64,000 nucleotides of DNA from Caprimulgus europaeus. Its lineage: Eukaryota > Chordata > Aves > Caprimulgiformes > Caprimulgidae. The notes below the pieces were generated by a model, which did no database searches, was not told the DNA's origin, and saw only the letters and a program-made list of their open reading frames with translations. This document shows, in pieces, positions 32,921 to 46,334 of this stretch (position 1 is its first letter; every line of letters begins with the position of its first letter). The stretch lies in the NCBI GenBank assembly GCA_907165065.1, contig OU015526.1:71881723-71945722 (forward strand), read 5' to 3'. Both the position numbers and the translations under genes were made by a program.

Positions 32921-35900
32921 ACAAATTCCCAGTTCTTCTGTTTAACTTTTCCTTTTAACAACCAAATATGTTGGTTTGGGGTTTTTTTCTCATTAAATCA
33001 CATACTTTGCACAGGAATGTGAAACAGAACTAAAAATATCTCCCACAGGAGCTCAAAAAGGGAACTAGCACTTCCACCATCATGACAAGACAACCTTCTG
33101 CTGTCAGAACAAGCTCCAGCTAAAGGACAGTAACATACACATGCATGAAAACTGACTAGGAGGGAGTTTTCCTGCAGAAAACACTGATATTCTAATGCCT
33201 CCCTTCCCCTTGTGGGACAAAAAAAATATAGTGTCCCTTTCCCATGAAATCTTGGGTGGGGGACAGAAAGCAGAGGGAAGTAATTTTAAGCATAATAGAT
33301 TTGAAATTCAAAGCATCTCTCCCTCACCTATAAGCCTTTTTTTATCCCCTCTCAAGATTTGTAGGTCCTCAGCTCTTTCTCTGTCTCAAAGTCTTAAAAA
33401 GTAGAAACTAAAGTTTCAAGATAAAAGCTCTCACTTCCATACCATGGATCTGGAAATAGAGACTTCAAGATCTCTGCAGAACAGCTGGGAAACCCTTGAC
33501 TCAACAGCGTTACCATGGTAAGAAACTCAAGCCATAGAGGACACACCAGAGTTGAATGACCCCAATCTCCTTCTGCAAAGACTTCCCGCAGTTTTATAAG
33601 CCTAGATTTTCCAGCAGAACAAATATGAGAACAGTAAGGAAGCCATTAGGATTTTTTTTTTTTTTTTAAGGAGTTATGGTGCAAAGCATTTGCACTAAAA
33701 GAAATAAAAAAGGTATTTCACAACAAAAAGCTTGTTTTGCTGGACAATTCCCTAATTAGTTGTAGTCTAAAGGATCTGTTCCTGACCAAAGTATCAGTTA
33801 TATCATTCCTATATTCTTAAACCTTTGCAAAAGAAAACTTTAAAAGAACTAAGACTCCTTTTTGAACTGTCTTGTAAAAGAAGAAAAAAAAAATCTTTAT
33901 ACAAGAGTTTGCAATTATTAATTGGCTTAACTTTTAATTAGTTAATGATCCAATTCAGCTGTGATCAAAGAAAACCAGCTAGATAATTCAGGATAGAAAA
34001 TTGAGTTAATTTACTTAGATACGGTACTACTTTCTTAATGACTTTATTTCGATGGAGTTTCAATTAGTTATTAGATTATTTTACTCATTAGTTCAACAAG
34101 ATGTCTGCAGGCAATTAACATGTCACTCCTCATGAAAAGAGAACATATTTTTTCCAGAGAAATGTCTTTAAGATTTATATTACTGAGATTTTTTTTTAAG
34201 ATTATGAAAAAGCTAATTAAATATTGAAGCTCAATGAATTGTCCATTTTTTTTTAATTTAGGGGGCTGAATGATTGCAATTTAAAAAAAAATAAAATTAA
34301 TAAGAACCAGTTATTGATACACCATTTAGTTCCAGTTCTGCTTGGCAGACAAGGATTTCCCTTACCTAATCAAACACAGACCGTACATACTAAGAGTAGA
34401 TCACAAACCAAGACATTCTTCAAACAGCTAAACCATGTCCCTGAGCAGTGATATACCCCTAGGAATAGTTAAAAAACAAAGCTGTAGCAATTACTAAATT
34501 AGAATTTATCAGACAGTTGAAGTCAATGGACACTTCATACTCTAATATAGGGAAAAAGAGATCCACCTTTAATCAGTAATAACATTATAGCTAACGAGTT
34601 AAGACTTCCCTCCACATAAGGTTGAGGGTTTTTTTAATTTCTACACTACAAATCATTTTACCATTCAAATTTACTATATGGTACCATGTATTCTACTAGC
34701 AATACCCAGAATGATTGAGCAAGGAGTGTAGTTCACAGCTACAAGCCCAAGAAAGTTAAAAAAACCCAAAAAAACTTGCTTACTTACATTTTTCCTGTGC
34801 ACATACTTTCAGAAGAGAGCTTCCAGCACAACAGACTTTATTCCATGCCTTTTCTTAAAAAGATGGAAGTACAAACACTCCTTACTTTCTCCTTACCCAG
34901 AGACCAATGCTCTATACGCATGTTCCTCTGTCAGTGACTAGAAGAAAGGATTTCCTTTCTCAGTTTCATTCAGTCAACAAATAAGAAATAAAATCCCAAA
35001 CCTAGTAATTCATGTAGGTTTGGCCACAATGAACAGCATTTGACTGTTAACAGCTCCAAAAATCTGACCTTCATTCCTTCATTGTAGGTGCTTAGCACTG
35101 ATCTCTAATCACACAGCACATGAGGTAGCACTAACCTTCTCCAATTACTATACTCCTGTGTAGTAATTATATACATATTAAAATCTCTCTTCCAAACCAA
35201 CTTGTGCTAGCAAGCTGAGACTGTAAATCCCTTTCCTCAAAACTATATATTGTATGAATAGCTATGGAGTTTTTATTTTAACTAAGGACAATAGCAGGTC
35301 CTAGGCTCTTAATTAGTCCCCACTCACAACAAAACACAGTGGTACAAAGTAGGATAAGTACGGAAAGGGGAAGGCTTCAGCTATGGTCTTGTAAACCTTA
35401 TTGTTTACAGGATAAGCAATTTAGACTTCTCAGACATAGTGGCCCTGGAGAAGTCAGGCAGAATTGTATACTGGAGAGAATTAGAATTAACTTATCCTTC
35501 TAAAAGTATTTCTCAAGAGACAAGATCCCACAAACTTCATCAGCCTAGCAAAAGTGCACGAGAATGGGTCAAGCCAACTCAGAGGAAGAATAATGAGCTT
35601 GACAGCCAGCACTGCTGGGAAAGGCATACAGACAGCTGTGGAGACAGCCAGGCTGACAGGCTTTTTTATTGTTTTGTTTTTAACGGTAGTCTGATAAAAT
35701 AGGACTATCAAACAGAAATGCACATTCATAAGCTCATTCTCTGACTCATTAAACACTCTTCTGTTATTTATGGTGAGATAGGAGGTCAAATCAGAGAGGT
35801 TTTAGTTGATGAAGAAAAGCTGCAAGAAGGATTTGCTTAATTCCAAGAAAGGGCAAGTTTCTTCTTCTTAAAAGAAAATTAATTGGCACATCCTTCTTAA

Positions 35901-36617
35901 GAACTAACAAATTACCAACAAATCTGATTTCTAAATGTAATTTTGCATAAGCAATTGTTTTCTCTGCAACTCAGTGTATTTGACTTTTTGTTTTATTTTT
36001 TTTAATAAGTATTTTGGAGGAATCCTCTGCTTTTGGCACAAATAGTAACACCACACCGTTCTGTGGCTGGAGAAGTCTTAGCTTTATTTATCTAACAGAA
36101 ACCTCATGGCAGTATGCCCCAACTGCAGAAACAATACTTTAGGAGAATTTCAGAAATTTTCAGAAAGGTGAACTCAATTTGGGGATCTTTCAGGTATCAC
36201 AAGACTCAACTTTTTCCCTTGGATGCCCAGTTCACGTGCAACTGCCATATGACCATAGCAGTAAGAATTTATGAGATGCTAATCCTAGTTTACAGGATTG
36301 CTATGAGTCAGATTAACCCGCTCCTCTCCCTCTGTGAAATTCTTAATAACTATGTGCCCGTTTTGCCAATTGATGGGGGTGGCAAAAAGGATGCAGACAC
36401 TAACGTAATACTAGAAACAAACTTATTTTACTGTAGTTTATAACAGGGGAAAGAGGAGAATAATTAAGGTACAGAGTTAAATAGTGTAATGCACCTAATC
36501 ATTACTACATAAAAGAAAGCACAGTGATTAAGAAAGATACATCACCAATTGCCCAAATACTTATTATCATCCACATCCAGTATATCAGCTGAGGAGACCC
36601 GTCACAGTGAAGGATTT
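32921..36617. other. AT-rich noncoding stretch
   Basis: No gene or mobile element recognised. A T-run is at about 33652-33667. A homeodomain-motif-rich patch at 33900-34110 is described in the findings. Confidence 0.5.
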
Positions 36618-37261
36618 TGTCATAGTTTCACTGGGCTAGCCTTTGGCTAGCAGCCAACACAGCTGTTCACCCACTTCCCCTCACCCCCAGGGGAGAGGAC
36701 TGGGGAAAGGGTGAGGAGGCTTGTAGGTTGAGATAAGAACAGTTTAAGAATAGAAATAAAAGAATACTTAACCACCTCCAATATTAAAATAGTAGTGATA
36801 ATTATAACAGTAATAAAATATACAAATGAGTGATACCCAGTGCAACTGCTCACCACCTGCTGACTAAGCCCGGCCCGTTCCCAGATAACAATCTCAGAGT
36901 AGCAACAATCCTGAACGGCGACCCTGGAAGAGCGAGAGCCTGAGTGAAAGCCAGTGTGAATCCCCCCCCACTTTCCGGTCAGCCCCGGATAATGTACTAA
37001 ACATGATGGGACATGACATGGAATATCTCACTGGCACATCCAAATGCCAGTTTTGGGTTCTGCTATTTACTGCACTTCTCCCTCCCAGTCCTATTGCAGC
37101 TGTGAACCAGCCAAACATGATGGCCTTGAGCTCCAGCAGTAACTAATAACATTAGTACTTTTATCAAAGTTCTTCTCATAACAAGTCTTATGCTGAAACC
37201 AAAACACAGCTATTCTAATTACTAAGAAGGAAATTAACTCTATCCTAGCAAAAGCAGGACA
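36618..37261 (-). mobile_element. Solo LTR (second LTR family), copy 2
   Basis: On the minus strand this 644 bp element starts TGTCCTGCTTTTGC and ends ACTATGACA. It has a perfect 5-bp target duplication GATTT (36613-36617 and 37262-37266). It aligns over its full length with the solo LTR at 14422-15086, in the same orientation. It is slightly shorter through small deletions, for example in the A-rich part near 36770. No internal retroviral sequence adjoins it. Confidence 0.92.
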
Positions 37262-37266
37262 GATTT

Positions 37267-40200
37267 GGAGAGCCTTTCCCCAGCCACTGGGAAGTCCCAT
37301 GCAATGTATCCACTTGTAGGTGAGGTCTCCATCTTTGCTGTGAGAGGGTCCTGCTTTTATACAAACAAACAAATTACATCTAGAGAAAGGCACAGTAGCA
37401 TCTGGTGGATAAGATTCACTTCATAAGGGCACATCCCAGATATGGCCAGGATCTGAGATATATCCAAGCAGCTACTATTTTGGTATTCTACACCTGGCTT
37501 TGAATTGTAGGAGTAAAAGTCTCACAGTCTTATTTAATGCTCATGTGATACAGGTTGGGAAAAGAATCTCACGGTCACATTTCATGCTACTATGGTACAT
37601 ATTGGGAAGTTCACTCAGAAGTCAACTTAAAAGACTTATATCTACCCAAATAAACGTTTGACAACATCATCATGCCATCATCACCCTGTACTTTGTGAAG
37701 CACTTACCATATTCTTCAAGCAGCATTTTGTGCTTTACAGGACAAAAGTGAAATTTTGGCTTTTGGAATGAGAATGAATTGAGTACAAATTATCAGTTGG
37801 GGGAAAAAAAAGAAAGCAAAATAGAACCAAAAAAGATCAAATCTAGTGTCCAAATGGGTTAGTTACCATGGGAAAAAAATCCAATTCCTTGCTGTCCTAA
37901 ATACTTCTGTAGAAACTTTAAGGAACAGGGAATCCATTAGGATACCCAACTTTTAAACTTGGCAACCCTGTATCAAGTGCTTAGGTTCTCTATGGCATAA
38001 GTGTCAGATTCCCAATTTTTTCATATGTCATACCACTGATATTGTCATTCTACAAACATTTATTCTATGGGCAGAGCTTCTAACTGTATTCACATCATCC
38101 TTTCAACTGTTGCCTTACAACCAGAAAGGGTAAATGGTCAATTAGGGAATGATGCTAGGTAAAAATAAAATAGGAGAGGTGGGGAGCAGGAAGAAAAAAA
38201 TATGCTTTTCGAATGTCGTGCTGAAACTAATTTACCTGTACTCTCACGTTCATGTTCTTTCTCCATCTCAAAACCAAAACACTTAAGTCAGTCCTCCAGA
38301 TTCTGTAGAGATAGAGCCAAAAGGAGGCTCTTTGAACCTGAGTCTCCCAAACACTGAATTGGTGTATTAGCCGATTCCTCCCTCATGCTAAGGAGAGTCA
38401 GGTCTAAATCTTTCCCTTTCTCGAAGAATACCTTAGCTGTCTTGCTACAGCCACTTTGAGGGAATTCGGTCAAGTCTTGGAGAAGAGTGCTTACACTTTG
38501 GAGTGGTCTAGTATTGTACTATAAAGAGGCATTAAATAAGTACACACTATGTCCCTGCAAAATCCAAGTCAGGTTGGAAGTGGTTATCTCCTCATAGGGA
38601 TCAGGGAACACCACACTTGTCTGTCAAGACTAGATGATGAATGAAACATTCTCTATTAGGCACTTGAGCAATTGCCTCTGAGCAATTTTCTGAACAGCAT
38701 ATGGTATCATGAGTATAGCAGAAAAAAAATATATCCTTAAGTAGAAAATGCATTCTAATATTAAAAGCCCCATCATTATGAACTCTTTGGAAAACAGAAG
38801 GAGCTAAAGGCTTTCCTTTGTTATTTTTTAATGAAAAAAAACCAACCAAACAACAAAACACAAACAGTTACCACCAAGGGGAAATACAGCCAGCAGTATT
38901 ATTTTGGACAGTTTCTAGTTCTGCAGTGCTCGATATGCTTAATAACTTTCAGTTACTTCAGGCAGAGGAAACTAATTATGAAATTGCTAAAGAAAATAGA
39001 ATACAACACTCCATGCAAAAATGAAACATACTAATATTCACAAATGCCAAGTGTTCAAAAGGAACATAGAAATGGATAAACTGAGGCTGAGCCCATTGTG
39101 TTTTGAGGGAGGTGGGGGAAAAGTAAAGGATGTGTTTTCAGGTAAGATCAGACTGAATTGGGCATCTCAGACAAAATTTGTCATAGTAAGACAGTTAACA
39201 CTGACAAAGCAGTTGAAATTGCTAAGCAACTAGAGTTTCTTTAGCTTGTTCTGAAAGTTCTGGATGGTAGAAAAAGTTCTCAGATCATCATAGAGATTGC
39301 AGAGAAAGAAAGAAATTACAGCTAAAAACCTATGAATATTTGGCATCTAAGCAACTTCCAGTTCTTTAAAGCACAGCAAAAATAGTACATTTTGGACCAT
39401 AAGTTTCCACTGGATGAGGAAGCACCAGGATGGCCCTATACTTCTTTCTATTCTGGGACTCACCTCTCTACCTTAGATTCATATTTCATGACTGCATAGA
39501 GAGGCAAAATACTAAGCCTGGCCCAAGTTAATAGCAGAGCACTGGCATTGTTCTTGCTCAGATGAAGGTTGATAAAGGTTTATTGAAGTTTGGGAAGCAG
39601 TCATCGTACAAGTGCTGCATGAATGTCTCTGACAATATTGAAGTCCCCAACAAGCAGAAGTGTTCAAGCTATTCAATGAACTGATTACTGAATTCATGTG
39701 CAGTTTTTTTAACCTTTCCTAATTAAGGTTATATGAAGCAATAAAACACAGGCCACAATGTCACCTTAGTGAATTACAACAAAACAACTGGTGGAGGGAC
39801 TACATCAGCAGTAAAAGAAAAAAAAAAAAAGCTGCTTGTTACAAAGTAAATAATTTTTGTTAAAAAGGCAAACCTGGATTAAGTAGTTAATACCATATAG
39901 GTTGCATGTCACCTAGTCACAACAGCAGCTTTATTGATTATCACAGAAGTCATGGTTTGTGGCTTCATTTTGAAATAACTTCCAAGTTAATTGGAAGTGA
40001 GTAATTATTCACAGCTACTGAAAGCTTACAATCTTTTTTATGTTTTCCCTTATGTATATTGATTCTCTTACTGATGGGAAATAACGTTTTCATTTCTATG
40101 ATATATATCTTTTGTGTGACTTCAGGGAATTTCAAAATATTGTTCTAAACTAAGTTAGAGGAAGCATGCTGCACTATTAAGAGAATGCTGCTCAGTTTTT

Positions 40201-40364
40201 ACTCTAGCAGAGATGGATGATGAAAAGCATGCTTCCACTTCTACTCAGCAAGACCTAGAATTGAACTGGTCTTAACCATAACTAGAGCAAAGCAAAAAGT
40301 TATATTTGGTCAGTCAGTTTCTTTCTTTGGTGAAACAGGGGTATAAAATAGGAAGAACAGGAAC
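37267..40364. other. AT-rich noncoding stretch
   Basis: No gene or mobile element recognised. An A-run is present at about 39819-39830. Confidence 0.5.
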
Positions 40365-40428
40365 AAGAAAGCTCACGGGTGGACAAAGACAGGGAAATCA
40401 CCAATTATTCTCATGGATTAAACAGACT
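40365..40428 (-). mobile_element. Possible LTR U5 scrap
   Basis: About 64 bp (AGCTCACGGGTGGACAAAGACAG..., ending AAACAGACTC) resembles the block of the long LTR around 31960-32030. It directly abuts the next CR1 fragment. It is short and diverged, so the call is tentative. Confidence 0.4.
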
Positions 40429-40617
40429 CACAGAATAGTAGGGGTTGGAAGGTTCCTCTGGAGATCATCTAGTCCAACTCCCCTGCCAAAGCAGGTTCAC
40501 CTAGAGCAAGTTGCACAGGACTGCGTCCAGGTGGGTTTTGAACATCTCCAGAGAAGAAGACTCCACAACCTCTCTGGGCAGCCTGTCCCAGTGCTCTGGC
40601 ACCTTCACAGTAAATAG
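40429..40617 (-). mobile_element. CR1 3'-end fragment
   Basis: The plus strand begins CACAGAATAGTAGGGGTTGG and continues through GATCATCTAGTCC and CCACAACCTCTCTGGGCAGC. This is the reverse complement of the last 190 bp of CR1, including the end of ORF2. It has a single octamer instead of several, so the tail is trimmed. Confidence 0.9.
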
Positions 40618-43594
40618 GGCTTTAGATTCAAAAGCTTTGGAAAATACTCAACAGCTGTGGGAGTATTTTTTCTGGGTCACAGGGTATAAAATAATGCATT
40701 GAGTAATGATGAAATCTACCCAAGACTTCCCCCTCCTCCCCAGCTCAGAACCAATACACAACATTCATACTCTGCCTATGAAACCCACAGTTAATTGTCA
40801 CACTTCCCCATTTCTAGTCAAAAATCCTGGGACAAGGTCACAAAGTGAAAACTGTTTCTACCAAATGTTGCCATTTTGTCAGACTTTCAAGGCAGAGCAA
40901 CTCCTGCTCAGAGGTAATTCAGCTGCACAGCACATAAGGTTAAGAAATTGTGCATAATTTAATTAAGCAAAAATGTCAGGATACAGATTCTAACTGCACA
41001 GGCCTAAGTCAGATAAATCTTTCATTCACATCTCTGTACATTCTCCAGATTTTTCAGGTTTTATTATTAAACAATATTTACTCTAGGTTTTAATATTGTT
41101 CCCCTCATACCTCAAAGTCAGCAGCTACTATGTTACGTGAAGCATTAGGGGTTTGCCTATGACAGCAAAAGAATTAAAGTTGGGAAGCCAGAGGGAAAAA
41201 AAAAAAAAGCTCATTTTTTTGTCATTGCTCTGAGCTGGTCACAGATTTCAGTGAGAAACTCCACAAGCAAAATGGGTGCCTCTGTTCACTCCAGTTGTAG
41301 GATTAGAATCTCATTTCTCATCACTGAAACCTTATGAATAAAAATGAAGCTGGGCCTCTGCCCTTTATGCTCTACAAAGACAGCTATGAAACTCTTTTAT
41401 CCTGTTCAACCCATCAAAGGTACACTCAGAACATTTGACTAAATCTGCCAGCAAACCAAGTTCTGTAATAAAATATAAATCTAGTTACTTTAAAATAAGG
41501 GATCACAAGCCTTCAAAGGAAAATCATTAGGCTGCCTTACAAAAAAATCAAACACTTAAAGTTAGTGATACCAAAATTCCAACTATAACAGAAAAATCAC
41601 AAGTTTTTGTACAACAGCTGCTTTCAAACATATGTTGTCAAATAACAGAGTTACAGGGCAATATAAACTACAGGAAAAATGCAAATGGTTTTGAAGTTAT
41701 ACTGTCTTTAAAAAGCTAAGTGCTCTGAAAGTAGACTTCCATGCACATGTGGCAGGCAAGAAATAAGAAACCAAGAACCAGGTATAACACAGCAGTCTGT
41801 ATGTTGTTCATTCTTACTCTCACACGTTCTTCTCTCCATAATAACCATCTTTCATTTTGTTATTATACTTACCTGAATTTGACAGCTCTCTGTAGAGGTA
41901 CCTGTGTTTTCTAGGAAGCTAGATACAAACTGGCATACCAGAGTGCTTACTAATTAGGACCCACACAGGAAAACTAATTACATTAGTTAAAGTGTAGGGC
42001 AGAGTAAAGTTTCTAGCCAGGTGCCTCTACCTGTGAAATTAGGGAGAAAAAAAAAAAAACAACCAAAAACCAAAACCCCACAAAATATACCACAAATTCT
42101 TCTCTCACTCTTGGTTATTAAAGTCACCTTCATGTGTGTCTTCAAGAATACACATTAAGCTGGCTAGTCTCAATTTTATGTCAACAGAGAGATTTTTATA
42201 CTTTTAATACTTGTATATGTATTTTTAGCATGAACTTTGTTAGTCTTAAGCATTATGCCAGTGCATTAGATATAACTGTGCTTCACTGAATCTTGTGATA
42301 TGATATGTAGGAGGTGATTAACTATTTGTAAGTCTTCAAAACTGTCAATACACAAGAATGCTGAATATTGCCCCCAGAAAGAGGATGATACTGCCCAAGG
42401 AGTGCTGGCTCAATTTTAAAAGTACAAAGTGCTGCATTGAAGAAGTACTACTACAATAAGAATAGGTGTCCTAAGTTATGAGAGGAGACTGAGAAAGCTC
42501 GGCATACTTAGCCTCATAGACTGAAAGTTAAAATAATATTTTTGCATTCTATATGTACATCAGGAGCAAACCTGTCACGGTTCGAATCCATCTGGGTGAA
42601 AGAGAACATTAGCAGATGAATGAACAGTTATATACTAGCCATGAGTACATTTAGGCTGAAAATTAGATCCTTTCCAAATATCAGAGTACTGAGTTTCTGT
42701 GCTAGCCTTTCTATCACAAATAGCAGGAGCAGAAAATGTTTCTGGCTTTAAGGTAAAGCTTGTTTATTTGCTTTGTGGAGTGATATAGTGTCATTGCCTA
42801 CAACAGAAGATGACTAACAGAGAGACCTGTGACCTTAATTTTGTAACATACTGCATTAAATCTTTTTTCTCTTTCAGATGAATATAGAGGAATTTCCAAC
42901 TCTAACAATAAAATTCAGTAAGCATCTACACCAGCTAATTTAAAGGCGTGTGGGTGTGTATGTGTGTTGAAAGAAACATAAGACTGCTAATTTTGCGTAA
43001 GGTTTACCAAATGAGGGAAAGAATATGGTTAGTCTAAACACAGTGATGTCAGAGACTGTCATAAACATTCCCAAAGTCAGAAATCCCTGGGTGTGGTGGA
43101 TTGAGGCATGAGTGTAATCGTCTTTTGCCACAGCACTTGTGTGTATCTTGGGAAGGAGAAAGGAAGGGGAGAGGATGAGGTGTTGTCATTGTCCTCTTTA
43201 ATCCTCATTCGAAGAGTGTTGCTTGGGACTACAGGACACCAAGGTGAATTAGAATAACTTTCTAGATTAATCACTAGTCACGGGCTAGAGTACACACAAT
43301 TAATAACAGTCTTCATGTTTCCCTCTTAACCAAAGGAAGCATGTGTAGACCTTAGCCTTAAAATCTTGAGAAATTTATAAATAAGTGCATAATAGAGAAA
43401 GAGGGCATTAAGAAGACCTTCAGTATGGTGAGTATAAGAATAGAACATAGTTTAGAGCTGTGCCACCACATTTGGTTTTAGATCAAACTCCAACACCATT
43501 TAGCACCATTTAGCTAAAATGCTATAAATTTTTAAGAACTGGCCTTAAAAACTAAAATGGCTTATGAATATCTTTACTTTTGTTATCACAGATA
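40618..43594. other. AT-rich noncoding stretch
   Basis: No gene or mobile element recognised. A-runs are at about 41196-41209 and 42048-42059. Confidence 0.5.
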
Positions 43595-43770
43595 TCACAG
43601 AATCACAGAATATTAGGGATTGGAAGGGACCTCAAAAGATCATCTATTCCAATCCCCCTGCCGGAGCAGGAACACCTAAATGAGATCACACAGGAAGGCA
43701 TCCAGAATGTTTTGAATGTCTCCAGAGAAGGAGACTCCACAACTTCTCTGGGCAACCTGTTCCAGTGCAT
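43595..43770 (-). mobile_element. CR1 3'-end fragment
   Basis: The plus strand starts TCACAGAATCACAGAATATT and contains GGGATTGGAAGGGACC, GATCATCTATTCCAATC and CTCCACAACTTCTCTGGGC. This is the reverse complement of a CR1 3' end with two octamer units. Similarity ends near 43770 at TTCCAGTGCA. Confidence 0.9.
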
Positions 43771-46334
43771 GTTTACAACTTGTTTACAGTAAACAGGCAG
43801 TTTCAGTACATACCTACTTCTATCCTGCTACTTATTCTTCTAGAAAAAAAGCACTTTCATGCTGTAGGAATGCCTAATGATGCTGGAGGAAGGCTTCCTA
43901 AACTACCTCTTCCAATAAAGAAACATGTTAATGTCACATTTTAGCTGCTGGTGGTTCCTATTCCAGCTTTTAGATACTATATCCATATAAGGCTATTATC
44001 ACCATTCCCTCTACCTTAGCTAAATACTTCGCTAGAGCACAAGATAGAGTATTATCCTTTCAAAAATTACTGCCTAGCTTTAAATTTCAGGGCTGTCATA
44101 TGCAATAACTTGAATGCAGGGATTAGTAATGGTTCCCAGTGAGTTTCAGAGACAATACCAAAAAATTTTTATCAATAAAGATTTAACACAGCATTTGGAA
44201 TCTCTCTTCAACTTAGTTTCAAATAAAGGTAATAAATATACTGGGGTTTTCTCACATATCACAGACAAGATGAGGAGACTACATTTTTTCTAAATCGGGT
44301 TCCAATGCAACATTAAAATGTTACTATGCTTTAATACACAGCAGTAAACATCTTCACTTCTAATCTTTTGTTCAGAGATGATTTATCATTCTCTTTAGTG
44401 TGGCCTGAAAAAATATTGAATTCTCCAGCACTTGACAAGAATAATCACTTTTCCAGGTTTTTCTACTCTGGAAAGTTGCCACACAGTCAGCTAGAGTAGG
44501 GCTTTACAGGGCACTGAGTGCTCTTCCTGTCTGTATGGACACTGTTAAGGCAAAGTAAAAACATACAGAGCTAGTTTAGAATAGCTGGTGAGTATCAAAT
44601 TTGCACCACAGCTGACTGCACTAACTTACCCAAGAAATGATGAATTAGTTCTTCCCACAAAGGGAAAACACCTCCATAGCATGCCGAATAAGGCTTGCAG
44701 CAAGCAATGTTCCAGTATGGGGGTTGGAATCTGGTTGGAACTAACTTTTGGCAAGAAGGCAAAGGTAGTCTGTATTCAAATCCAGCTCTTGCATTAAGAA
44801 GAGCCCACAACACTGCCTTTCACTTTAACCTCTGCTCATCTCTGATGGTCAGACTGCTTGGTCAGGCTGATTATTTCTGGAGGTTTTCTATGCAGCTTCA
44901 GAAAACACTGCAGAGCACAGGGAATTGCCACTACTGTTTTTTTTTCCCCTGGGTAATTTTTCATTTTTACTACACTGTCCTTCTGAGTATCCACATTTTA
45001 TACAAAATCCATATATCTTTCTTTTTTTCATTTTTTTTTTTTTTCCCTCTTCCTTTGGAGCTTAAAAATTAAATGGTGCAACATACAGCACAGATTGCAA
45101 GCATGAGGGCTGCTCCTACTTCTTTACTTTTTCTTTAAAGAGTAATCACAATCCTCAAATTAAGGTTCTTCCATTCTGTGATATAAAAGCAACTTCAGAC
45201 ATTAAGCAGATGGCACTATATACTCCATGTTTACATGACAGTTGCATCTCCTGAGATGCAGCTTCTTCCCCTCACTACTCACTAGCCCCTTTTTCTTCCC
45301 TGTATAGGAAGCATCTGGATCTGACTGCTTGATGAGCTTCATTTGTCTTTGTGGCTTTAACAATTAACTCTTTTCTACCAGGCGTCTTAAATTTGCCAAT
45401 ATTCCTAGAAGGGGAGGAGATTTTAAATTTAATGTCTTTAGGCTTCCCCAGCCCAATATTCAAAGTTTCTAAGTCTGGAAACAAAAGTTTTGTTTCCCAT
45501 CACAAAGGAGAATTTAGACTTTTTAATCAATTGTGAGAGCTGACAATAATAGAAATAGTCAAGCATGGAGGTGAGCTGTTTACAGAGGTTATACAAAATT
45601 ACTTTTATCAACCAAGTCATCATTAGGAGTAGAGGCTGAAATGTAGATTCCTAGGATTTTCAGGCATGCATAAAAATGCCGTCTCTTCAAATATATGCTC
45701 TCAAATGCTTGTCTAAGAAGTTTTCTCTCATTCATATAAAAATACATTTTGAATGACAGGGGATTCATAAGAACATCACTAAAGCAGATACTGAAACTTT
45801 CGCAAAAGAAGATGTCTGGTTTTTAACATTCCTATGGTTTTGTATGTATTCTATTATCTTGCTCTCTCTGGGTGGTACTGATTATTACTCTGAAAGTATA
45901 TGCGAAAAGCACCTCAAATAATTTGTAGTTGACAATGAAATATATTTTTTTCTGAAATATGTCATGGCAACCTGGTAATGAAATCTTCTAAAATATGATT
46001 CTTCTGCATGTCAGTAAGAAGAACTGATGAGCAAACAGAAAAGAATGACTGATATGTGCAGTTCAAATTCATGAAACTTGGATGAACTTCAGTGAAAACT
46101 ACTGCAATAGCAGATATTCACTTTCATATACCCTCAGACCAGAGATCTGAAAAGGTTAGCAAAGGTATGTGAGATAGCTGCAGGCTGTGTTCCTTGTTCA
46201 GTGTTGAAGAGCATGATTACTTACTAAACCATGTAAAATTTTTGTTAATATTGACCAAAAATTGTAATTCTAGCCTGATTGCTCTTGACAGATAATAAAG
46301 AATGTTAAATACTATAATAATGCGCTGTTTTCAG
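43771..46334. other. Mostly noncoding stretch with one exon candidate
   Basis: No recognised gene. It contains the splice-site-flanked candidate at 45283-45474 (separate entry) and a T-run at about 45031-45043. Confidence 0.45.
45283..45474 (-). other. Candidate coding exon, unrecognised protein
   Basis: On the minus strand an open stretch is preceded by a pyrimidine-rich acceptor (CTTTTGTTTCCAG, AG at 45475-45476). It ends at a strong donor consensus, GTGAGT, beginning at 45282. The 192 bp between them is a multiple of three and open in one frame. It encodes about 63 residues, including LGKPKDIKFKISS and GKFKTPGRKELIV, which look like an ordinary lysine-rich hydrophilic segment. I do not recognise the protein. 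The plus strand also has an open frame and an acceptor-like site here, so the evidence for either strand is modest. Confidence 0.25.
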
